DNA of 64,000 nt from Ameyamaea chiangmaiensis (lineage in GTDB: Bacteria > Pseudomonadota > Alphaproteobacteria > Acetobacterales > Acetobacteraceae). This document shows, one piece after another, positions 27,105 through 35,428 of the stretch. How positions within the stretch are numbered: position 1 is the stretch's first letter; each line of letters opens with the position of its first letter. The DNA lies in NCBI RefSeq assembly GCF_025995235.1, contig NZ_BAPT01000056.1:258370-322369 (forward strand), written 5' to 3'. Below the pieces are notes generated by a model that made no database searches, was not told where the DNA came from, and saw nothing but the letters and a program-made list of their open reading frames with translations. Position numbers and translations under genes: made by a program.

Positions 27105-28126
27105 GAGCGATATTCCGGTGCGGGGACGACGGGACGCGCGGCAGGCGCGTGACGTTCAAGGGCACGCAGGCGGGCGCTGCGCGAACGGGGATTGCGGCGC
27201 GCTTCGTCCTGTGTCGGACGCACGGCCCGGCTGGTCAGAAGCGAGAATTCGGGACGGGCGGAGGCCGATGTCATGGCGCCCGGCGCGTGACGTGACGGGC
27301 CGGGGACGCGCCCCGTCGCCCCCTGCATCGCGCGCTTGATGATGCGGTCTTCGAGCGAGTGGAACGAGACGACGACCAGACGCCCGCCCGGGGCCAGCAG
27401 GTCCAGCGACTGCGCGATCGCCTGTTCGATCTGGGCGAGTTCGTCGTTGACGTGGATGCGCAGTCCCTGAAACGACCGGGTGGCCGGGTCGATGCCGGAG
27501 CGGTCGCCCGGAACGACGCGGCGGATGATCGCGGCAAGCTGGGCGGTGGTGGTAATCGGGGATTCTCCGCGCGCGGCAACGATGGCACTCGCGACTCGGC
27601 GCGCCTTCCGCTCTTCCCCATAATGATAGAATATATCGGCGAGTTCTGCTTCCGAAACGTGATTGACCACGTCGGCGGCCGAGGGGCCGTCTCGGCCCAT
27701 GCGCATGTCCAGCGGGCCGTCGGCGCGAAAGGAAAACCCACGCTCGGCTTCGTCGAGCTGAAACGACGACACGCCGAGGTCGAACACGATCCCGTCGACG
27801 GCCGAAACCCCGGCGTCGTGAAGCAGATCCGACAGTGTGCCGAACGGGCCTTGCAGAATCTCAAGCCGGCGTTCGCCTTCGTGCCCGGCCAGCGCATCGG
27901 CCAGCGCGACACCGCGCGCGACGGCGTCCGGATCGCGGTCGATCGCGCGCACGCCGCAGTGCGCTGCCGCCAGGATCGCGCGGGTATAGCCGCCGCCGCC
28001 GAACGTGCCGTCGACATACAGGCCGCCCGCGCGCGGGGCCAGGCTCTCCAGCACTTCGCCCATCATCACCGGAACGTGACCATCCGCTGCGGTGTCGAGC
28101 GGGGACCGGGCGTCGGCCGCCATCAT
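27101..28126 (-). CDS. rsmH: 16S rRNA (cytosine(1402)-N(4))-methyltransferase RsmH
   Basis: A 341-residue SAM-dependent enzyme methylating C1402 in the ribosomal P site. Visible are HVPVMMGEVLESL, the SAM loop VDGTFGGGGYTRAIL, VFDLGVSSFQLDEAERGFSF, DMRMG, FQGLRIHVNDEL and VVSFHSLEDRIIK. The start is the first of two tandem ATG codons (28126), whose ATGA overlaps the mraZ stop. The frame is open upstream across mraZ, but that is a shadow. The C-terminus is Arg-rich, as is common. Confidence 0.96.
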   Translation of the reverse strand: MMAADARSPLDTAADGHVPVMMGEVLESLAPRAGGLYVDGTFGGGGYTRAILAAAHCGVRAIDRDPDAVARGVALADALAGHEGERRLEILQGPFGTLSDLLHDAGVSAVDGIVFDLGVSSFQLDEAERGFSFRADGPLDMRMGRDGPSAADVVNHVSEAELADIFYHYGEERKARRVASAIVAARGESPITTTAQLAAIIRRVVPGDRSGIDPATRSFQGLRIHVNDELAQIEQAIAQSLDLLAPGGRLVVVSFHSLEDRIIKRAMQGATGRVPGPSRHAPGAMTSASARPEFSLLTSRAVRPTQDEARRNPRSRSARLRALERHAPAARPVVPAPEYRS

Positions 28127-28581
28127 GCGGCACCTCCGGGTGCGCGGGCGGCCTGACGCGACCGGTCGCGGGCCTGGGACCGGCGCGTTTCGGCCGCGGC
28201 GGGTTCCCAGATCTGGAAGATGCGCCCCAGCCCCATGAAGGCCACGCTGTCGGTCAGTCCGGCATGCGCGCGCAGGGCCTCGGGCAGGACGATGCGCCCC
28301 TCGCGGTCGGCGTCGATCGGGAAGGCGTCCGCATACAGCGCGGCGGCGAGGTCTTCGTGTTCGTCGGAAAAGACGTCGATCGCATCCAGCGGCTGCGCCA
28401 GCGTGGCGAACGCGACGACCGGCCAGGCCTCGATGCAGGGGTGAATGTGGGAGGGGCGGAGAATCACCAGCGGCTCGCCCTCGGTCGCCCGGGCGCGCAA
28501 GGCCGTCCGAAACCCAGCCGGGATCGAAACCCTGCCCTTGGCGTCGAAGCGGTTCTGATGCGTGCCGAGAAACACACTCAC
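28123..28581 (-). CDS. mraZ: transcriptional regulator MraZ
   Basis: A 152-residue protein with two AbrB-like swapped-hairpin halves: FLGTHQNRFDAKGRVSIPAGFR and, from about residue 85, FPIDADREGRIVLPEALRAHAG. MraZ is a ring-forming DNA-binding repressor of its own dcw operon in other bacteria. The start is GTG 28581, with AGGAGAGG about 10 bases upstream. TGGGA repeats, the known type of MraZ target, lie 57-91 bases upstream of the start (separate entry). A basic Arg/Ala tail of about 25 residues follows the second half. Confidence 0.94.
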   Translation of the reverse strand: MSVFLGTHQNRFDAKGRVSIPAGFRTALRARATEGEPLVILRPSHIHPCIEAWPVVAFATLAQPLDAIDVFSDEHEDLAAALYADAFPIDADREGRIVLPEALRAHAGLTDSVAFMGLGRIFQIWEPAAAETRRSQARDRSRQAARAPGGAA

Positions 28582-28637
28582 TCTGTCCTGCCTCTCCTGG
28601 TGTGTCCGGGGCGCACGGGACGGAAGGGCAGTGTGCG

Positions 28638-28672
28638 CGGGATAACATGGGATAGCATGGGATTTTGTGGGA
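28638..28672. promoter_or_regulatory. MraZ-box array (four TGGGA-type repeats)
   Basis: Reading the plus strand, CGGGA at 28638, then TGGGA at 28648, 28658 and 28668, each start exactly 10 bases apart with 5-base spacers. Three of four are perfect. MraZ of other bacteria binds TGGGN direct repeats with 5-base spacers in its own promoter. The array covers the -10 and spacer of the proposed dcw promoter. The repeats read on the strand opposite to mraZ. Confidence 0.85.
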
Positions 28673-28678
28673 GGTCAA
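28650..28678 (-). promoter_or_regulatory. proposed sigma-70 promoter of mraZ and the dcw operon
   Basis: On the minus strand TTGACC (28678-28673) is followed after 17 bases by CTATCC (28655-28650). Both fit a housekeeping promoter with a near-perfect -35. Transcription would begin near 28643, about 60 bases before the mraZ GTG. It lies under the MraZ repeats. Confidence 0.6.
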
Positions 28679-28892
28679 ACTAAAGCGCATGTCTTTTCGG
28701 CAGAAAACCGCGTTTTTTCATACCTCTGCGAGCACTGTTTCGTGCTTTACCTTATCTTCATCAGTCCTTCTCAATAATGCCCGGTTTCATGCTGATGTTC
28801 TTTATTTGTTCTTAACAGATTTTCTCTATGCCGAAGGGAGTCCCATGCCGGCCGCCCATGCGGTCCCACGCACGGATATCTGGGGAGGGGGG
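28679..28892. other. AT-rich intergenic stretch between mraZ promoter and rnpB
   Basis: From about 28680 to 28835 the base composition drops well below that of the surroundings, with T-runs such as the one at 28711-28717. No coding frame here has a believable product, and I see no tRNA or terminator. It may act as an upstream activating or curved element for the dcw promoter; that is inference. The rest, to 28892, is the flank of the RNase P RNA 3' end. Confidence 0.5.
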
Positions 28893-29303
<411 letters not shown>

Positions 29304-29309
29304 GGCCGG

Positions 29310-29338
29310 AACGTGGCGGGAGCGGCGGGCCGCGTCAA
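29310..29338 (-). promoter_or_regulatory. proposed rnpB promoter
   Basis: On the minus strand TTGACG (29338-29333), a 17-base spacer, then CACGTT (29315-29310). The predicted transcription start, about 7 bases on, falls at 29303, where helix P1 of the RNA begins. The agreement of promoter spacing and RNA end supports both calls. Confidence 0.6.
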
Positions 29339-29404
29339 GGGCGAATTTCGGGTGTGCACCGCGCGCTCTTGGCTCCCCGCGCGAAGTGGGGTCAGATAGG
29401 GCGA

Positions 29405-30439
29405 ATGGACACACAGACTTTGCCTGCGCGCCCGGACCTGGTGTCCCGGCTGCTTCTCGCGTCGCTGGCCCGCCGGCGGCACCGGGGAAAGAGGCGCCGG
29501 GCCCCCGTTCACACCGCTACGCCACTCGACGCTCCGCCCGGGCCGGTGGCGTTTCCGCCGCCCAACGACCCGGAGGCGGCCGAGGCGGCGCTTGCGACGT
29601 TGCGGCGGATGACGGACCGCCCCTGTTTTCCGCAGGCGCTGTCGTCGATGCAGGTGCGTCGGGTCCTGCACCTGCGTGTTCCCGGGGCCGAGGGCCTGCG
29701 CCCCGCGCGGCTGTATGTGCCCTGGGGGCGGCCGCGCGGGATCATCCTGTTTCTGCATGGTGGCGGGTTCGTCCATTGCGGCCTGAACTCGCATCACGGG
29801 ATCTGCTGCCGCCTGGCCCGGCAGTCCGGGGCGGTGGTGCTGTCGTTCGATTACCGTCTGGCGCCCGAACACCCGTTTCCGGCTGGCCTCGACGATTGTC
29901 GGGCGGCGCTGCGTTTCATAAGTGGCGAGGCATGGCGCTGGGGCGGTCGCGTCGCTGTCGCGGGTGACAGTGCCGGTGGCACTCTGGCGGCCGTGCTGGC
30001 GCAGGACGCCCGGTTGGGGGCGGCGGAGGTTGCGGCGCAACTGCTGTTCTATCCGTCGCTGTATGGCGCGCGGGAGTCGGAATCCAGCGCCCGCTGTGCC
30101 GAGGGTTATCTCCTGACCACGCGGTTGATGCGTTGGTATGGCGAGCACTATGTGCGGCGGGAGGAGGACCTGACCGATCCGGGTTTTGCGCCCGGTCTGG
30201 CGGACGATGTAAGCGGCCTCGCTCCGGCGATCATCGTAACGGCGGGGTTTGACCCGCTGTGTGACGATGGTCGGGATTATGCGCGACGGTTGTCCGACGC
30301 TGGCGTGCCCGTTCGCTATCGCTGTCTGCGCGGGTCGATCCATGGTGTGCTGAATTTCTACAGCTTCATGCGCGCGGGTCGTGCGGCGATCCGTTTCGGT
30401 GCCCGTGGCCTTCGTGTCTGGTTGCGCTCGCCGTCCTGA
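29405..30439 (+). CDS. alpha/beta hydrolase, hormone-sensitive-lipase-type esterase
   Basis: A 344-residue hydrolase. The oxyanion-hole motif HGGGF (near residue 117) and the nucleophile elbow GDSAGG (near 178) mark the HSL / bacterial carboxylesterase group (family IV). Asp in GFDPLCDDG and His in SIHGVLNF complete a likely Ser-Asp-His triad. I chose ATG 29405 with AGGG 4 bases upstream; the longer open frame runs into the rnpB promoter. The N-terminus is Arg-rich (RRRHRGKRRRAP) and not a signal peptide, so a cytoplasmic enzyme is likely. Natural substrate unknown. Convergent with the following gene. Confidence 0.87.
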   Translation: MDTQTLPARPDLVSRLLLASLARRRHRGKRRRAPVHTATPLDAPPGPVAFPPPNDPEAAEAALATLRRMTDRPCFPQALSSMQVRRVLHLRVPGAEGLRPARLYVPWGRPRGIILFLHGGGFVHCGLNSHHGICCRLARQSGAVVLSFDYRLAPEHPFPAGLDDCRAALRFISGEAWRWGGRVAVAGDSAGGTLAAVLAQDARLGAAEVAAQLLFYPSLYGARESESSARCAEGYLLTTRLMRWYGEHYVRREEDLTDPGFAPGLADDVSGLAPAIIVTAGFDPLCDDGRDYARRLSDAGVPVRYRCLRGSIHGVLNFYSFMRAGRAAIRFGARGLRVWLRSPS

Positions 30440-30465
30440 CCGGGGCGCCGCCAGTTCCTCGCGGC

Positions 30466-32001
30466 TTACGGAAAAAACCGCGTCGCCGGTTCGTCGATCC
30501 GGGGTGGCAGGTCCGGCGTATCGGTTTTCAGGCCATAGACCACGACCTGCCGCCAGCTGTTATCGTAGCGATACAGGACACGGTAGTCGGACCTGAGGAC
30601 GCTGTAGAGGGCCGCACGCGCATCGCGATTTTCCTCCTGGTATGCGGGTTCGGCCGTCATCACCCGATCAGGGCGTGTGGCCATGATGCGCCGCACTTCG
30701 GCCGTCTGGTCGATGCCGACCGCACCGCGCTCTGTCTGCTGGTTCAGGTGGCCGGGAAACGGATGGTCGGTGGGCAGGCAGGAGCTCGTGACGTCATAGA
30801 GCGCGGGCCAGCCATCATAGACAAACAGGCAGCCGCGATGTCCGGCGACCGCGGCGACCGCGTGATCGAGATTGATCGCGCGTCCGAACGATATCTGGTG
30901 TTTGTAGAGTTGGCGTTGTCCGGCGACGAAGCCCAGAACCGCAAGTGTCAGGAGTACGACACGTCCCCATCGCCAACGCCACAGCGGGGCGGCGCACAAT
31001 GCCAGGGGCGCGAACAGTGGAAGCGCGTAGTGGCCGTACCAGGTCCCAAAAACGGCAACCGCCAGCAGTGCCACCAACGACCATAGATCGAGAAGGGCCA
31101 GATCGGCTGTCTGGTCCGACGCGGGTTCCCGGCATGCGGCGATGCGTCGGATCGGGATACAGACCAGCAACGGCAGGACGTTCTTGGTCATGTGGGCCAG
31201 GCGCATATGCGTCGTGACGGGCGATTCGTGTCCCCGGTGCGCAATCGATCCCGCATTGGCGAACCACCAGGCGTCGAAATGACCGATCGCGGCGTAGCAC
31301 GCCCCGGCGATGGCCGTCGGCAGAGCGGCCATCGTCATCCACAGAGCGGCATCGACGGCCAGCGCGGGAATGGAACGGCCTTGGCGACGGCTGAACCATA
31401 GCAGCGCGAGGCCGGCAAAGATGCCTTCGAAGATGGCTGTATATTTGATCTGCATGGCGAGGCCGAACAACGCCATGACGGCCATGCCGGGCGCGCGCAG
31501 AGTGCCCTGCCGCGCGAGACCGTCGCGGTGGCGAAACAGCACGATGGCCATCGCTGCGGTGACAAGCAGGGTATAATAGACCGGCGTCTGTCCCCCCTCG
31601 CCCTCGGCGAGGTCGAGCCACAGGATATACAGCACGGCGGACACCAGTGCGCCCGCTGCGGGGGCCACACGCCGGCCCATCAGGAACACCAGAATGGCCG
31701 TGCCGCACACGGACAGCAGGGCGGCGATCTGATAGGCCCAGACCCCGTCGCCCCCCGGCAGGCGAAAGGCCGCGAACAGAACGAACAGGCCAAGCGGCTT
31801 GCGGTCCCAGATATCGACATAGGGCAGCGCCCCATGCAGCAGCCGGCCGCCGACCAGACGGTAGAATTGTTCGTCGAGCGACACCAGCGGGTTGCCGAAC
31901 GTGCGCCAGCGGGCCAGCACGGCCGTCAGGACCAGACAGAGTACGACGACAGGCAAGCCCGGCCCCTCGTCTCGACCCGTGGTCGCGCGGGCGGTGTCCA
32001 T
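30466..32001 (-). CDS. GT-C fold membrane glycosyltransferase (family 39-like)
   Basis: A 511-residue protein with about ten membrane helices and a soluble C-terminal part (from about 385). The early loop SLDEQFYRLVGGRLLHGALPYVDIWDRKP carries the acidic residue expected in the first periplasmic loop of ArnT/PMT-like GT-C enzymes, which use polyprenyl-phosphate sugars. The C-terminal domain has no familiar motif. ATG 32001 has GAGG 7 bases upstream. It lies 53 bases downstream of petA on the same strand, but a functional link is not apparent. Acceptor unknown. Confidence 0.7.
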   Translation of the reverse strand: MDTARATTGRDEGPGLPVVVLCLVLTAVLARWRTFGNPLVSLDEQFYRLVGGRLLHGALPYVDIWDRKPLGLFVLFAAFRLPGGDGVWAYQIAALLSVCGTAILVFLMGRRVAPAAGALVSAVLYILWLDLAEGEGGQTPVYYTLLVTAAMAIVLFRHRDGLARQGTLRAPGMAVMALFGLAMQIKYTAIFEGIFAGLALLWFSRRQGRSIPALAVDAALWMTMAALPTAIAGACYAAIGHFDAWWFANAGSIAHRGHESPVTTHMRLAHMTKNVLPLLVCIPIRRIAACREPASDQTADLALLDLWSLVALLAVAVFGTWYGHYALPLFAPLALCAAPLWRWRWGRVVLLTLAVLGFVAGQRQLYKHQISFGRAINLDHAVAAVAGHRGCLFVYDGWPALYDVTSSCLPTDHPFPGHLNQQTERGAVGIDQTAEVRRIMATRPDRVMTAEPAYQEENRDARAALYSVLRSDYRVLYRYDNSWRQVVVYGLKTDTPDLPPRIDEPATRFFP

Positions 32002-32054
32002 GAGAAGACCTCGGTCAGAAAGGCAGGGGGTGCGCCGCCGGAGCGGCACGGTCG

Positions 32055-32681
32055 TCAGATCTGGACGATATCGCCGAAGTCGAATGTCTCGCCTGGCGGA
32101 TTTTCACCCACCCGCAGCGTGCCCGGGGCCATCATATGGTGGGGGGGAACCGGCAGGTTGTACGGCGCGGGCGCGCCCTTGAAGACGCGTCCGGCAAGAT
32201 CGAATTTCGAGCCATGGCACGGACAGGCGTAGCCGCCCGGCCAGTTTTCGATCGGGATCGAGGCACTGGCGTCAGGCATGTAGCCCGGCACGCAGCCGAG
32301 ATGAGTGCACACGCCGACGACCACACCGTATTCGGGCGACAGGGAGCGGTGCCAGTTCGCGGCATAGGGCGGCTGCTGATGCGCGGAAGACGCGGCATCG
32401 CGCAGGCGTGGCGCCAGAGCCGGCTGCTTCAGGGCGGCCAGCGCCGCCGGCGTCCGGCGCGTGATGAACACGGGGTTGCCCCGCCAGACGATCGCGATCT
32501 GCTGGCCCGGCTTCATGGCCGAGACGTCGACATCGATCGGCAGGCGCCCGACATCTGTGCCCGCGGGCCGCAGGCTGTCGAGAAACGGCCACGCGAAGGC
32601 GCCGACACCCACCGCTGCCGTTGCCGTGGTGGCAAGGGTCAGGAAATCACGCCGGGGCAGGGGGGCGGCTTGGCTGTCCAT
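32055..32681 (-). CDS. petA: Rieske iron-sulfur subunit of cytochrome bc1 complex
   Basis: A 208-residue protein. A twin-arginine-like start (PRRDFLTLATTA) with a membrane helix (about 14-35) is typical of the bc1 Rieske anchor. The cluster motifs are CTHLGC (Cys125, His127, Cys130) and CPCHGS (Cys153, Cys155, His156), giving two Cys and two His ligands plus the disulfide pair. It would move electrons from ubiquinol to cytochrome c1 in the periplasm. GGAG lies 6 bases before ATG 32681. Unusually, neither petB (cytochrome b) nor petC (cytochrome c1) is next to it. Confidence 0.93.
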   Translation of the reverse strand: MDSQAAPLPRRDFLTLATTATAAVGVGAFAWPFLDSLRPAGTDVGRLPIDVDVSAMKPGQQIAIVWRGNPVFITRRTPAALAALKQPALAPRLRDAASSAHQQPPYAANWHRSLSPEYGVVVGVCTHLGCVPGYMPDASASIPIENWPGGYACPCHGSKFDLAGRVFKGAPAPYNLPVPPHHMMAPGTLRVGENPPGETFDFGDIVQI

Positions 32682-32803
32682 CGAAGGCTCCAGAAGCGGT
32701 CGTTGCCCGTTGTCCTAGCGGCACGATCGGCCGTCGGGCAAGCGCGAATCCGGTAACCGAAGCTGTCGTCCCTGACAGCCCCGTTACGCGGTCGTCACGC
32801 CGC

Positions 32804-33244
32804 CTACGGCAGCAGGTGGAACGTGCCTGGTGTGCCCTTGTCGGTTTCAATGACGCCATCGGGGCGATCGACGCGCACGGTCATCAGTTTGGGCAGATCC
32901 TTTGGATCGCCGCTGCAACTGCCAGTGTGCTTCTGAAGCACCTCGATCAGGGTCGCGTTCATCGGCGAGTTGCCGTCGACGATGAACAGCAGGCATCGGC
33001 CCGGCGTGCCGTCGGTGACGCCCTTGTGCGGCAGGACGACCCGCAGATGCTCCACCAGCGCGGTGTTGTCGAACCAGCTTGTCTGGGAGAACGTCAGCTT
33101 GTCGGCCGCCTGGTCGAGCCAGCCCATACGCATCAGCACCACGGCCAGCAGACCGGCCGGCAGAACCAAAAGCAGCCGGCGGACGATATGTTGCCGCAGG
33201 GTGCGCCGGGGGCGGGGGGCCCCGGACCGTCGCAGGACAGACAT
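32804..33244 (-). CDS. hypothetical single-pass membrane protein
   Basis: A 146-residue protein with a basic start (about residues 4-21, many Arg), one membrane helix (about 22-41) and a soluble, presumably periplasmic domain that contains two Cys (in GRCLLF and TGSCSGD). I do not recognise the family. ATG 33244 is 5 bases after the zwf stop, so it is probably co-transcribed with zwf. The frame is open upstream, but that part overlaps zwf. Confidence 0.6.
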   Translation of the reverse strand: MSVLRRSGAPRPRRTLRQHIVRRLLLVLPAGLLAVVLMRMGWLDQAADKLTFSQTSWFDNTALVEHLRVVLPHKGVTDGTPGRCLLFIVDGNSPMNATLIEVLQKHTGSCSGDPKDLPKLMTVRVDRPDGVIETDKGTPGTFHLLP

Positions 33245-33249
33245 CGTGT

Positions 33250-34728
<1,479 letters not shown>

Positions 34729-34872
34729 TGGACGGTCCTCCTCAAGACGGGGTGCGCCGATAGCGGAGGCTGAGGCAGACTGCACGCAGCGGCCGTTGAG
34801 CACCCGTCGGGCATGGCGAAGGGCCTGATGGCCCGTGTTCTCATGTCTGGTTTGTTCTGCGCGTAGGGCGAC

Positions 34873-34895
34873 TGTCAAGAGATCCGGACGTCCGG
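34873..34895 (-). promoter_or_regulatory. possible zwf upstream control region (TTGACA and 12-bp palindrome)
   Basis: On the minus strand a perfect -35 hexamer TTGACA (34878-34873) is preceded by the perfect palindrome CCGGACGTCCGG (34895-34884). No clear -10 was found at 16-18 bases. The palindrome could be an operator for zwf; that is a guess from position. Confidence 0.35.
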
Positions 34896-34934
34896 GGGCA
34901 GTCGGGGCGGCGACGGGGGTGGCTGCGCGCGCGA

Positions 34935-34963
34935 TTGACCGCAGGGGGGCGGAGAGGCGATAA
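34935..34963 (+). promoter_or_regulatory. proposed gapR promoter
   Basis: TTGACC (34935-34940), 17-base spacer, CGATAA (34958-34963), with a start site near 34970, about 30 bases before the gapR ATG. GGAG at 34989-34993 is the ribosome site. Confidence 0.5.
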
Positions 34964-34999
34964 GGCCCGCCGGGTCGTCCATAGACGAAGGAGAGCAAC

Positions 35000-35272
35000 A
35001 TGGACCAGGACAGCTTCGCCGAGGACGACAAGACCTCGACCGGCGGGATCGCCGCCGACCGGCTGCGCAGCATCATCGAGCGGATCGAGCGCCTCGAGGA
35101 AGAGCGCAAGGCCCTCGCCAGCGACATCAAGGACATCTACACCGAAGCGAAGTCGGCCGGTTTCGAGCCCGCGATCATTCGCCAGCTGATCCGCATGCGC
35201 AAGCGCGAGCCGGCGGACGTGGAAGAAGAGGAAACGCTGCTCGACATCTATCGTCGCGCGCTGGGAATGTGA
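35000..35272 (+). CDS. gapR: nucleoid-associated protein GapR (DUF2312)
   Basis: A 90-residue, highly charged helical protein. The core from about residue 18 (AADRLRSIIERIERLEEERKALA) through DIKDIYTEAKSAGF to RQLIRMRKRE matches the DUF2312 family. In Caulobacter, GapR forms tetramers that encircle overtwisted DNA ahead of replication and transcription and is essential or nearly so. The acidic N-terminus (residues 1-12) is variable. GGAG lies 6 bases before the ATG. Stands alone, divergent from zwf. Length fits the family. Confidence 0.92.
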   Translation: MDQDSFAEDDKTSTGGIAADRLRSIIERIERLEEERKALASDIKDIYTEAKSAGFEPAIIRQLIRMRKREPADVEEEETLLDIYRRALGM

Positions 35273-35428
35273 GGATTCGCGCCTGCGACGCGCCGGCGCC
35301 AAAAAAAAATACAGTCTGTCTCTTGCTGAATTGTTCATCAGTTTTTCAGCGTCATAAAATCTTCACGTGACCTTGAGGCGGATGCGCATAGTTTCCCGAG
35401 CGTCTTTGGACTGGAGCGGGAACCAACT

